Source: Streptomyces albipurpureus
GTDB taxonomy: Bacteria; Actinomycetota; Actinomycetes; Streptomycetales; Streptomycetaceae
Assembly: GCF_023701525.1 (NCBI RefSeq)
Contig: NZ_JAMQAW010000030.1
Location: forward strand, 144,157-208,156
DNA length: 64,000 nucleotides
Direction: 5' to 3'
In this document: positions 45,114 through 53,221 of the stretch, one piece after another
Layout of the letters: every line of letters starts with the position of its first letter
How positions within the stretch are numbered: position 1 is the stretch's first letter
Translations under genes and position numbers: made by a program
Notes under the pieces: model-generated
Seen by the model: only the letters and a program-made list of their open reading frames with translations
What the model was told of the DNA's origin: nothing
Database searches by the model: none

Positions 45114-45818
45114 TTGGACGACGCGATACTTCGCGACACCAGCGACCAAGACCTGCTGGACAGCCATGTCGCGGGGAACCCGCATGCCTTCGGTGAGCTG
45201 GTGCGCCGGCATCGCGACAGGCTCTGGGCGGTCGCCCTGCGCACCCTGGGGGATCGCGAGGAGGCGGCCGACGCCGTCCAGGACGCCCTCGTCTCGGCGT
45301 TCCGGGCTGCCCACACCTTTCGCGGGCAGTCCGCGGTCACCACATGGCTCCATCGGATCACGGTCAACGCCTGTCTTGATCGGGCCCGCAAGGCAGCGTC
45401 GCGTAAGACCTCACCCGTGGATGACACCGAGCGACTTGAGCTGCTGCTGGAACCGCATGAGTCCGCCGAGGCCCCAGCAGAGCGCAAGGACCTCAACCGC
45501 GAGCTACTCGCCGCGCTGGCAAAACTTCCCGCGGATCAGCGAGCGGCACTGGTGCTGGTGGATATGCAGGGCTATCCGGTCGCGGAGGCGGCCCGCGTCC
45601 TCGATGTACCGGTGGGGACGGTCAAGAGTCGGTGTGCCCGTGGCCGGGCCAGATTGCTCCCCATGCTCACTCATCTGCGCGGTGATGCCGGGGGTAAGGA
45701 TGATCTCAGCGGGGGAAGGAACCGGACGCCGGGGGATTCCGTCCCACCGGAGTCGGGACCAAGGGACGCGGGGTCACATGATCCTGCTGCTGCGAAGGGC
45801 GGAGGTGGGCGCGCGTGA
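45114..45818 (+). CDS. sigM: ECF sigma factor SigM
   Basis: This 234-residue protein starts at TTG 45114, 26 bases after the pseudokinase stop, with GGGGAGGGGG upstream. Region 2 (about 20-85) carries DREEAADAVQDALVSAFRAAHTFRG, and region 4 (about 125-185) carries YPVAEAARVLDVPVGTVKSRCARGRARL. A polar Gly/Asp-rich tail of about 40 residues follows. Position next to murJ and trxBA matches SigM of mycobacteria. Note that S. coelicolor has another gene also called sigM elsewhere. The stop overlaps the next start (GTGA), indicating translational coupling with its anti-sigma factor. Confidence 0.9.
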   Translation: MDDAILRDTSDQDLLDSHVAGNPHAFGELVRRHRDRLWAVALRTLGDREEAADAVQDALVSAFRAAHTFRGQSAVTTWLHRITVNACLDRARKAASRKTSPVDDTERLELLLEPHESAEAPAERKDLNRELLAALAKLPADQRAALVLVDMQGYPVAEAARVLDVPVGTVKSRCARGRARLLPMLTHLRGDAGGKDDLSGGRNRTPGDSVPPESGPRDAGSHDPAAAKGGGGRA

Positions 45819-46711
45819 CATCCACGGCCGATATGACTCAGCACCCGGACGTCTCGGAGATCTCCGATCTAGCCGAGGGGTTGCTACCGCCCGCGCGGAG
45901 CGTGGGCCTTCGACAGCATCTCGATGACTGCGCCCTGTGCGCAGATGTCCATGCCTCCTTGGAGGAGATTCGCGGACTGCTCGGCACGCTTCCCGGCGCA
46001 ACACGGATGCCCGCGGATATCTCTGAGCGTATCGACGCGGCCCTGGCCGCTGAGGCCCTACTGAACTCCACCGCCCCTGATCACCACGCTCATGTTTCAC
46101 GTGAAACAACGTCGGTCCTGCCACGGCAGGAGCCTCGCCCGGCGGACCGGCCTTCAGGGCAGGCTCGGGGTAAGACCGGCCCGGGCCGCGGCCGTATGGG
46201 AAAGCGACGGCGCACAGCGGCGCTGGGAGCCGTCTTCGCCCTGGCCGCCGTAGGCATGAGTGTGCTACTGCTCCAGACGGTCCAATCCACCAACAACGCT
46301 GCCGCGGAAAAGAAGGACGCAGCCACCGACTCGGCCGCCGCGGGTGGCGCTCATGACTTTGCCGGCCCTGAACTGGAGAGCACGGTGCGGTCATTGATCG
46401 GAGATGGTTCCTCTCTGAAGCGCAGCGTGCCGGAGAGCGATGGCTTCCAGACCAAGGAGGCTCCGACCCCGCCGCGGGCTCTGAAGAGCACCCAGGTGCC
46501 GGTCTGTATCCAAAAGGGCACCGGGCGACTGGATGACCCCATCGCGTCCGAGCAGGGAACCCATCACGGCACTCAGGCGTACCTCGTCGTCTTCCCGCAT
46601 ACCTCTGATCCCGCGCAGGTAGAGGCTTATGTCGTGGACGCGGCATGCGTGGACAGCTCGTCCTCGGCCGCAGGGAAGCTACTGCTGGAGAAGCCGTACC
46701 CTCGCCCTTGA
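45815..46711 (+). CDS. rsmA: Anti-sigma factor, membrane-bound, with zinc-binding ZAS motif
   Basis: This 298-residue protein starts at a GTG that overlaps the sigM stop by four bases. Residues 30-45 contain the zinc anti-sigma motif H-x3-C-x2-C (HLDDCALC). One membrane span follows at about 133-153, with an extracytoplasmic domain of about 140 residues. It presumably holds SigM at the membrane. The name follows the mycobacterial gene next to sigM and is by position. A perfect parS site (46094-46107) lies within the coding sequence between the ZAS domain and the membrane span. Confidence 0.85.
   Translation: MTSTADMTQHPDVSEISDLAEGLLPPARSVGLRQHLDDCALCADVHASLEEIRGLLGTLPGATRMPADISERIDAALAAEALLNSTAPDHHAHVSRETTSVLPRQEPRPADRPSGQARGKTGPGRGRMGKRRRTAALGAVFALAAVGMSVLLLQTVQSTNNAAAEKKDAATDSAAAGGAHDFAGPELESTVRSLIGDGSSLKRSVPESDGFQTKEAPTPPRALKSTQVPVCIQKGTGRLDDPIASEQGTHHGTQAYLVVFPHTSDPAQVEAYVVDAACVDSSSSAAGKLLLEKPYPRP
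46094..46107. promoter_or_regulatory. parS: parS site 6
   Basis: Perfect GTTTCACGTGAAAC inside the anti-sigma gene, where it encodes part of a linker. Confidence 0.95.
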
Positions 46712-46740
46712 AGCATTCGCTAGCGCTGCGTGCCACCCCG

Positions 46741-46766
46741 GGAATGCGAGCCCCTTAGTATCCGTT
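46741..46766 (+). promoter_or_regulatory. SigR-type promoter of trxB-trxA
   Basis: GGAAT, exactly 18 bases, then GTT: the consensus recognised by the thiol-stress sigma factor SigR of Streptomyces, which is known to drive trxBA. It lies 71 bases before the trxB start. Confidence 0.85.
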
Positions 46767-46837
46767 GGGTGGGGTGAGGAGTCATTGACCCGGCACCCTT
46801 GGCAGCAGCGCAGCCTTCAGAGACGAGGAAGAAACCC

Positions 46838-47812
46838 GTGAGCGACGTCCGTAACGTGATCATCATTGGCTCCGGGCCAGCCGGTTACACGGCGGCGCTT
46901 TACACCGCGCGCGCTTCGCTGAAGCCGCTGGTGTTCGAAGGAGCCGTCACGGCAGGTGGCGCACTGATGAACACCACCGATGTGGAGAACTTCCCCGGCT
47001 TCCGTGACGGCATCATGGGCCCAGACTTGATGGACAACATGCGCGCTCAAGCAGAACGCTTTGGAGCCGAGCTCATTCCGGACGATGTTGTCTCCGTTGA
47101 CCTCACGGGCGACATCAAGACCGTCACGGACACGGCGGGCACCGTTCATCAGGCCAAGGCAGTCATCGTCACCACCGGGTCGCAGCACCGCAAGCTAGGG
47201 CTGCCCAATGAAGACGCGCTCTCCGGCCGGGGTGTCTCCTGGTGTGCCACCTGCGATGGGTTCTTCTTCAAGGACCAGGACATCGCCGTGATCGGCGGCG
47301 GTGACACGGCAATGGAAGAAGCGACCTTCCTCTCCCGGTTCGCCAAGTCCGTCACGATCGTTCACCGCCGTGACACCCTGCGGGCCTCGAAGGCCATGCA
47401 GGACCGTGCCTTCGCCGACCCGAAGATCTCGTTCGCCTGGGACAGTGAGGTTGCCGAGATCCACGGCGACCAGAAGCTCTCCAAGCTGAGGTTGCGCAGC
47501 ACCAAGACAGGTGAGACCTCGGCGCTGGCCGTTACCGGTCTGTTTATCGCCGTCGGCCATGACCCACGGACGGAGCTGTTCAAGGGCCAGCTCGACCTCG
47601 ACGACGAGGGCTATCTCAAGGTCGCTGCCCCGTCGACCCGAACCAACCTCACCGGCGTCTTCGCCGCGGGCGATGTGGTCGACCACACCTACCGCCAGGC
47701 GATCACCGCCGCGGGTACCGGCTGCGCCGCAGCCCTGGACGCCGAGCGGTTCCTTGCGGCCCTCGCGGACAGCGAGAAGCTCGCGGAGCCCGAGAAGACC
47801 CCCGCGGTCTGA
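46838..47812 (+). CDS. trxB: Thioredoxin reductase
   Basis: This 324-residue protein has an FAD-binding start (VIIIGSGPAGYTAALYTARA), the redox pair C136-A-T-C139 and an NADPH-binding GGGDTAMEEA segment. It ends with the FAD motif GVFAAGDV. It reduces TrxA with NADPH. I start at GTG 46838, preceded by GAGGAA; a TTG at 46799 is in frame but lacks a site. trxA follows after 42 bases, and a SigR promoter lies upstream, so the operon should respond to disulfide stress. Confidence 0.97.
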   Translation: MSDVRNVIIIGSGPAGYTAALYTARASLKPLVFEGAVTAGGALMNTTDVENFPGFRDGIMGPDLMDNMRAQAERFGAELIPDDVVSVDLTGDIKTVTDTAGTVHQAKAVIVTTGSQHRKLGLPNEDALSGRGVSWCATCDGFFFKDQDIAVIGGGDTAMEEATFLSRFAKSVTIVHRRDTLRASKAMQDRAFADPKISFAWDSEVAEIHGDQKLSKLRLRSTKTGETSALAVTGLFIAVGHDPRTELFKGQLDLDDEGYLKVAAPSTRTNLTGVFAAGDVVDHTYRQAITAAGTGCAAALDAERFLAALADSEKLAEPEKTPAV

Positions 47813-47854
47813 TTACCCGCCCATCCCTTTCCCACAGAAGTTAAGGAGGCCGCC

Positions 47855-48190
47855 GTGGCCGGCGCGCTGAAGAACGTTACGGATGACACCTTCGAAGAGG
47901 TCGTCCTGAAGAGCGAAAAGCCTGTGCTGGTGGACTTCTGGGCCGAGTGGTGCGGCCCGTGCCGTCAGATCGCGCCGTCTCTGGAAGCCATCGCGGCCGA
48001 GTACGGCGACCAGATCGAGATCGTCAAGCTCAACATTGACCAGAACCCCACCATCACCACCAAGTACGGCGTGATGTCCATCCCCACGCTGAATGTGTAC
48101 CAGAACGGCGAGGTGGCACAGACGATCGTCGGCGCCAAGCCCAAGGCTGCGATCCTGCGCGAGCTGGAGCCTTTCCTCGCGCACAAGTGA
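47855..48190 (+). CDS. trxA: Thioredoxin
   Basis: This 111-residue protein has the active site W32-C33-G34-P35-C36, the buried Asp and the cis-proline segment MSIPTLNVY. The GTG start follows TTAAGGAGG. It reduces protein disulfides and receives electrons from TrxB, encoded immediately upstream. A parS palindrome and a strong terminator follow. Confidence 0.98.
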   Translation: MAGALKNVTDDTFEEVVLKSEKPVLVDFWAEWCGPCRQIAPSLEAIAAEYGDQIEIVKLNIDQNPTITTKYGVMSIPTLNVYQNGEVAQTIVGAKPKAAILRELEPFLAHK

Positions 48191-48213
48191 CGCCCGGAAG
48201 CTGGTAGGTCGAT

Positions 48214-48227
48214 GTTTCACGTGAAAC
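48214..48227. promoter_or_regulatory. parS: parS site 7
   Basis: Perfect GTTTCACGTGAAAC extended to a 24-bp palindrome (48209-48232), between trxA and its terminator. Confidence 0.95.
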
Positions 48228-48231
48228 ATCG

Positions 48232-48263
48232 AAGGGGCTCATCCCGCAAGGGATGGGCCCCTT
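48232..48263. terminator. Terminator after trxA, possibly bidirectional
   Basis: AAGGGGCTCATCCC pairs with GGGATGGGCCCCTT around a GCAA loop, with one G-U pair, followed by a short T run. It lies between trxA and the convergent GNAT gene. Confidence 0.85.
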
Positions 48264-48286
48264 TCGCTGTGTTCATCAGACGCACC

Positions 48287-48904
48287 TCAGAGCGGTCTGA
48301 GGATCGGCTCCTTCTGAACCGCTCCCAGCAGACGGTCAAGCGCCAGCTCCACATCTTCCCTCCAGGAGAGCGCGGTTCGCAGCTCCAGCCTCAGCCTCGG
48401 ATAGGAAGGATGCGGGCGCACCGTCTTGAAGCCCACCGCCAGCAGATGATCGGCCGGCAGCAGACAAGCAGGCTCAGTCCAGCGAGCGCTCCCAAAGGCC
48501 TCTATCGCTCGGGAGCCTCTTCGCAGAACGTCCTTCGCCACCGTCTGCACCATGACACGACCAAGACCCTGCCCTTGGTAGCCAGGGTCGATCCAGGCGG
48601 TCATCAGCTGGACGGCGTCTACTGAGACAGGACTCGTCGGAAAGGCCTGAGAACGTGGCACATATGCCGGCGGCGCATAGAGAACAAAGCCAGCAGGCAC
48701 ATCGTCCACATAGACCACCCTGCCGCAGGATCCCCAGTCCAACAGCACCGCGGAGATCCAGGACTCCTTCTCCAGTTCGGATCGTCCCGCCCTCATCGCG
48801 GTGTCTCCCCTGACTGGATCAAGCTCCCAGAAGATGCACGACCGACAACGCTGCGGAAGGTCCGAAAGGTTGTCCAACGTGAGGGGTACAAGCCGGCGCC
48901 CCAT
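48287..48904 (-). CDS. GNAT-family N-acetyltransferase
   Basis: This 205-residue protein has a GNAT fold with the acetyl-CoA motif DPGYQGQGLGRVMVQTVAKDV at about residues 105-125 (split here by the 20-residue limit). A preceding Cys-containing N-terminal region carries LPQRCRSCIFWE. It sits where mycobacteria carry cwlM and a small hypothetical gene between trxC and parB; no cwlM-type amidase gene is present here. The substrate is unknown. Confidence 0.82.
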   Translation of the reverse strand: MGRRLVPLTLDNLSDLPQRCRSCIFWELDPVRGDTAMRAGRSELEKESWISAVLLDWGSCGRVVYVDDVPAGFVLYAPPAYVPRSQAFPTSPVSVDAVQLMTAWIDPGYQGQGLGRVMVQTVAKDVLRRGSRAIEAFGSARWTEPACLLPADHLLAVGFKTVRPHPSYPRLRLELRTALSWREDVELALDRLLGAVQKEPILRPL

Positions 48905-49129
48905 GAAGGCTGTTCCTCGCTTCCTGCGCTGAGCACACTTGGCTTGCTCCAGCGGCTCTGCCCCGCGAGCAAGCTACTGATCTGATCCGTCCGCGCCTGC
49001 CACCGCCGGTGGGCTGCAACTCACCGCTCAGAAAATCCCGCCCCTTACTGCTTCGCATTCAGGGTCGTTGTGCCCATGGGGTGCATGCTATCGACGGCTT
49101 CTTGGCCGGGGATAGCCAGAAAACAAGAG

Positions 49130-49164
49130 GGGCCGTGCTCGGGTCCTTCACCCGAGCACGGCCC
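49130..49164 (-). terminator. Terminator of parA-parB
   Basis: GGGCCGTGCTCGGGT and ACCCGAGCACGGCCC form a perfect 15-bp stem with a 5-base loop, 24 bases beyond the parB stop. Confidence 0.88.
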
Positions 49165-49188
49165 GCCCAGCGGCACCAGCGGAACGCC

Positions 49189-50283
49189 TTAGCCTTCCCC
49201 GTGCGTGTCCTCGCCGTCGAGTCCCTTCTCCAGGACCCGCCCCTCGCCCGGAGCCAGAGTGCCGAGGATGCGCTCCAAATCCTCTATGGAGGCAAACTCA
49301 ACGACGATCTTTCCCTTCTTCTGACCTAGATCGACCCTCACCCTAGTGTCAAAGCGGTCCGAGAGACGAGTGGCAAGATCTCCAAGCGCGGGCGCCAAGC
49401 GCGTACCAGCACGTGGACTCTTTGGCTTTGCCACGGCCTTCGAGCTCGAATTGAGCAGTGTCACAATCTCTTCGACTGCTCGGACCGAGAGACCCTCGGC
49501 GACGATTCGATGCGCCAGCCGATCCTGCTCACCGGAGTCCTCCACCGAGAGCAGCGCCCGTGCATGACCAGCCGAGAGAACACCCGCGGCCACCCTGCGC
49601 TGCACCGGCGCAGACAGCCTCAGCAACCGCAGAGTGTTGGAGACCTGTGGTCGAGAGCGCCCAATCCGGTCAGCCAACTGGTCGTGGGTGCAGTTGAAGT
49701 CCTTGAGCAACTGGTCATAGGCCGCGGCCTCTTCCAGCGGGTTCAGCTGGGCACGGTGCAGGTTCTCCAGCAGTGCATCCAGCAGAAGCTTCTCATCGTC
49801 CGTGTGCCGAACGATGGTGGGAATCCGCTCCAGACCCGCCTCACGGCAGGCCCTCCAGCGTCGCTCGCCCATGATCAGTTCATAGCGATCGGGACCCAAC
49901 TGGCGTACGACGACCGGCTGAAGCAGCCCGACCTCCTTGATGGAGGTCACCAGCTCAGCAAGAGCATCCTCGTCAAAGACCTCACGCGGCTGCCGCGGGT
50001 TAGGAGTAATCGAGTCAATCGGTACTTCCGCGAAGTACGCGCCCGACGGTTCAACAGGCTGAGGTACCGGCTCCGCCGAGGGCGCGGGGACGGTAGCCCC
50101 AGACGTAACTGCTGCGGTGGGTAGCGCCGTCACCTTGGCAGCCGCCACACCGCGCTCTGTGGTCAGTACCGGTGTTACTCCCGGAGTGCCTGTGGCACCG
50201 CTGGGAGGCGCCTGCTTCTCCTGGGGAGCAGCAGGGATCAAGGCACCGAGCCCACGCCCCAACCCTCTACGTCGCTCGCTCAC
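49189..50283 (-). CDS. parB: Chromosome-partitioning protein ParB
   Basis: This 364-residue protein has the ParB N-terminal CTP-binding domain (ITPNPRQPREVFDEDAL, GERRWRACREAGL), a helix-turn-helix (THDQLADRIGRSRPQVSNTLRLLRL region) that reads parS, and a C-terminal dimerisation domain (LGDLATRLSDRFDTRV). It loads at the parS sites scattered through this window and spreads as a clamp. The start codon GTG overlaps the parA stop by four bases, so the two are translationally coupled. Confidence 0.98.
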   Translation of the reverse strand: MSERRRGLGRGLGALIPAAPQEKQAPPSGATGTPGVTPVLTTERGVAAAKVTALPTAAVTSGATVPAPSAEPVPQPVEPSGAYFAEVPIDSITPNPRQPREVFDEDALAELVTSIKEVGLLQPVVVRQLGPDRYELIMGERRWRACREAGLERIPTIVRHTDDEKLLLDALLENLHRAQLNPLEEAAAYDQLLKDFNCTHDQLADRIGRSRPQVSNTLRLLRLSAPVQRRVAAGVLSAGHARALLSVEDSGEQDRLAHRIVAEGLSVRAVEEIVTLLNSSSKAVAKPKSPRAGTRLAPALGDLATRLSDRFDTRVRVDLGQKKGKIVVEFASIEDLERILGTLAPGEGRVLEKGLDGEDTHGEG

Positions 50284-51356
50284 TGAATCCCCTCCGAGAC
50301 GTTCTGCTGACTTTTCTGGCCGCCCACATGGGCATGCTGCGGGTCGTAGAACATTCCAACGCCCCGTAGCGCGATCTCACGAGCGGCCTCAAGGTAAGAC
50401 AGAGATCCGCTGGAACCCGGATCGTAGGTCAATACCGTCTGCCCATAACTCGGAGCTTCTGAGATACGGACCGAACGCGGAATGCTCGTCCGCAACACCT
50501 CCTCACCAAAGTGAGTACGGACCTCCTCAGCAACCTGAGAGGCAAGCCGGGTCCGGCCGTCGTACATGGTGAGAAGAATCGTGGATACATGCAGGGTGGG
50601 GTTGAGATGGCCCCGCACCAGCTCTACATTCCTCAGCAGCTGTCCCAAGCCTTCCAGCGCGTAGTACTCGCATTGGATGGGGATCAGGACCTCTGCACCG
50701 GCCACCATCGCATTGACGGTCAGCAGACCGAGCGAGGGAGGACAGTCAATCAGGATGTAGTCCAATGGTTGCTCATACGCCTGAATCGCGCGCTGTAGCC
50801 GGCTCTCCCGCGCCACGAGCGATACCAACTCAATCTCCGCACCGGCGAGATCGATGGTGGCGGGGGCGCAGAAGAGACCTTCGACATCCGGAACTGGCTG
50901 GACCACCTCGGAGAGAGGTCTGCTGTCCACCAGGACGTCGTAGATCGAGGGAACTTCGGCGTGGTGATCGATACCCAACGCCGTGGAGGCATTGCCCTGT
51001 GGGTCCAAATCAACCACCAGGACACGCGCGCCGTGCAAGGCGAGCGAGGCGGCGAGATTGACTGTGGTGGTGGTTTTCCCTACGCCACCCTTCTGGTTGG
51101 CAACCACCATGACGCGGGTCTGCTCAGGTCGGGGCAGGCCCTCACCGGCACGCCCCAGCGCCTCCACGGCCAGCTGGGCAGCTCGACCAATGGGGGTGTC
51201 GTCCATCGGGGGCGGTGTTTCACGTGAAACATCCTCTCCCACCGACTCGGTACGGGGACCGGGGACCGGATCGGTCATCGGTCCCGCGATGTTGGCGTCG
51301 GACCGCAAAGATTCACTCTCCTCGACTTCAGGCTCGCGATGAACAGAGCCTGCCAT
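50280..51356 (-). CDS. parA: Chromosome-partitioning ATPase ParA
   Basis: This protein of about 358 residues has a deviant Walker A motif (NQKGGVGKTTTTVNLA), switch I DLDPQGNAS and switch II IDCPPSLGLL. An N-terminal extension of about 80 residues is acidic. I start at ATG 51356, but the frame is open to 51596 and the ribosome site is weak, so the start is uncertain. A parS site (51217-51230) lies inside the coding region of the extension. ParA moves ParB-bound origins, and in Streptomyces is needed for segregation in aerial hyphae. Confidence 0.95.
   Translation of the reverse strand: MAGSVHREPEVEESESLRSDANIAGPMTDPVPGPRTESVGEDVSRETPPPMDDTPIGRAAQLAVEALGRAGEGLPRPEQTRVMVVANQKGGVGKTTTTVNLAASLALHGARVLVVDLDPQGNASTALGIDHHAEVPSIYDVLVDSRPLSEVVQPVPDVEGLFCAPATIDLAGAEIELVSLVARESRLQRAIQAYEQPLDYILIDCPPSLGLLTVNAMVAGAEVLIPIQCEYYALEGLGQLLRNVELVRGHLNPTLHVSTILLTMYDGRTRLASQVAEEVRTHFGEEVLRTSIPRSVRISEAPSYGQTVLTYDPGSSGSLSYLEAAREIALRGVGMFYDPQHAHVGGQKSQQNVSEGIQ
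51217..51230. promoter_or_regulatory. parS: parS site 8
   Basis: Perfect GTTTCACGTGAAAC within the 5' part of parA. Confidence 0.95.
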
Positions 51357-51864
51357 GCTTTCGGGGTCATGAACCAGCGAGGCCCGTGCTTCTGTGGATG
51401 AATCCACCTCTGTGGACAACGCCCTAACCCCTGCGAGGGGTTTACGGCTACGCATCGGGGCGGCAGCCCGCCCGCGGCTGATGATTCCTTGCAGCAGTGA
51501 GCGACGTTTCACGTGAAACACGATGCACGGGGTGCTGGACAACGACAGCACGACACTCCGCAATGCGTACGTATGGCTGCTTGTATGGAGCATCACGCAC
51601 CGGCTTCACCAAGAACACACCCCCATGGCACGACGTATCTCATGAGCGGGTAGCGGGAATCCCGCCGTTCCGTAGCCGGTCTGGCGTGTCACCCCGAGAG
51701 CTGCCCAGCAGGGGCTGACCCAGTACGGCCGAGCCGCCCAGCCCTGCCAGCCGCGAGGCGGTCCAGTGCAGCCCTGGCACAGGGCACAGAAGCGGGCCGA
51801 CCGATGGAGAGAGGCCGCGATTGCTGGAAGCAGGCCATCTACCCAAACCGAGTCTGTTTGCCGC
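51357..51864. other. parA upstream region, 508 bases
   Basis: Apart from parS site 9 no gene or clear structure is seen. The parAB promoters should lie here on the minus strand. Part of it may be coding if ParA starts further upstream. Confidence 0.5.
51506..51519. promoter_or_regulatory. parS: parS site 9
   Basis: Perfect GTTTCACGTGAAAC upstream of parA, placed where ParB binding could affect parAB transcription. Confidence 0.95.
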
Positions 51865-52581
51865 TCAGCGACGGCGGCGGGTACGACTGACCCGGGCAGC
51901 CTTGGCCCGCTTGGCCGCGAAGCGTACCCCGCCCGGACTCTCACCCACCTCGACCCGCACCACGGTGGCCAGCGGATCAACAAGCCCTTCACCGACATGC
52001 AGTACCGAGGTTTCCACCACTCCCAGCTTGCTCAGGGCAGCCCTGGCCCCCAGCAGCTCCTCCTCCGCCGTATCGCCCTTGAGGGCGAGCATCTCCCCAT
52101 AGGGGCGAAGCAGCGGCACCCCCCAACCGGCCAGCCGGTCCAGCGGTGCCACAGCGCGCGCTGTCACCACATGTACGGGAGTGAGTGACCCCAGGACTTC
52201 CTCAGCGCGGCCACGAACCACGGTCACATGGTCCAGTCCGAGGAGCTCGACCACTTCCTGAAGAAAATTGGTACGCCGCAGAAGAGGCTCAAGGAGCGTG
52301 ATCTTCAGATCGGGACGGACCAGGGCCAGCGGAATACCGGGAAGGCCGGCACCCGAACCCACATCGCAGACGGTGACGCTCTCAGGTACCACCTCGGAGA
52401 GCACCGCACAGTTCAAAAGATGGCGTTCCCAGAGCCTTGGCACCTCGCGAGGGCCAATCAGGCCGCGCTTGACTCCGGCATCAGCGAGCAGTTCCGCATA
52501 CCGCACGGCTTCCGGAAAGAACTCTCCGAAAACCGTCCGGGCCTCATCGGGCGCCAGGGGAAGCTCTGCTGCCTCCGTCAC
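51865..52581 (-). CDS. rsmG: 16S rRNA (guanine-527-N7) methyltransferase RsmG
   Basis: This 238-residue protein has the SAM-binding core CDVGSGAGLPGIPLALVRP followed by LLEPLLRRTNFLQEV and the VTARAVAPLDRL segment, all diagnostic of RsmG (GidB). It methylates G527 of 16S rRNA; loss gives low-level streptomycin resistance. A basic C-terminal tail is present. A terminator upstream (52651-52681) separates it from jag, so it has its own promoter or relies on read-through. Confidence 0.97.
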   Translation of the reverse strand: MTEAAELPLAPDEARTVFGEFFPEAVRYAELLADAGVKRGLIGPREVPRLWERHLLNCAVLSEVVPESVTVCDVGSGAGLPGIPLALVRPDLKITLLEPLLRRTNFLQEVVELLGLDHVTVVRGRAEEVLGSLTPVHVVTARAVAPLDRLAGWGVPLLRPYGEMLALKGDTAEEELLGARAALSKLGVVETSVLHVGEGLVDPLATVVRVEVGESPGGVRFAAKRAKAARVSRTRRRR

Positions 52582-52650
52582 GAGGACCGTCCTTCCGTAC
52601 CGCAGGGTCGCAATATGGACCGTGGTGGGTGACTATCAGGCTGACAAAGA

Positions 52651-52681
52651 TCGGCCCCGTCTGCGAAACAGACGGGGCCGA
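52651..52681 (-). terminator. Terminator between jag and rsmG
   Basis: TCGGCCCCGTCTG and CAGACGGGGCCGA form a perfect 13-bp stem around CGAAA, directly after the jag stop. Confidence 0.85.
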
Positions 52682-52695
52682 CGGAACGATGGGGG

Positions 52696-53208
52696 TCAGG
52701 CAGGGAGCACGACGACGAAGCGCTGGGGCTCCTCGCCCTCGGACTCACTACGCAGACCCGCGGCGGCGACCGCGTCGTGAACGACCTTGCGCTCAAAGGG
52801 TGTCATCGGCTTCAGCTTCACCGGCTGACCGGTGCCCTTCACTTCAGCCGCGGCCTTGGCACCCAGTTCGGCGAGTTCCGTACGCTTCTTGGCCCGGAAC
52901 CCCGCAATGTCCAACATCAGCCGGCTACGGTCACCGGTTTCCCGGTGCACGGCCAGGCGGGTCAGTTCCTGAAGGGCTTCCAGAACCTCTCCGTCCCGGC
53001 CGACCAGCTTCTGAAGATCCCGACTGCCCGCTTCACTGATGATCGAGACCGCAGCCCGGTCGGCCTCGACGTCCATGTCGATATCGCCGTCAAGATCGGC
53101 GATGTCGAGCAGACCCTCGAGGTAGTCGGCGGCGATCTCCCCTTCCTGCTCCAGGCGGGTCAGGGTGTCGACTTCCTCGGTGGCGGCGGTGATGGTGCCT
53201 TCCGTCAC
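52696..53208 (-). CDS. jag: Jag/KhpB-family RNA-binding protein (KH-R3H)
   Basis: I start this 170-residue protein at GTG 53208, seven bases after AGGAG. An acidic N-terminus leads to a KH domain with a G-x-x-G loop (LVGRDGEVLEAL), then an R3H domain ending in the typical EGEEPQRFVVVLP. Jag/KhpB binds RNA and is linked to cell elongation in Gram-positives. It lies 13 bases after yidC in the rnpA-yidD-yidC-jag block, the order conserved across bacteria. Confidence 0.93.
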   Translation of the reverse strand: MTEGTITAATEEVDTLTRLEQEGEIAADYLEGLLDIADLDGDIDMDVEADRAAVSIISEAGSRDLQKLVGRDGEVLEALQELTRLAVHRETGDRSRLMLDIAGFRAKKRTELAELGAKAAAEVKGTGQPVKLKPMTPFERKVVHDAVAAAGLRSESEGEEPQRFVVVLPA

Positions 53209-53221
53209 GGATGGACTCCTT

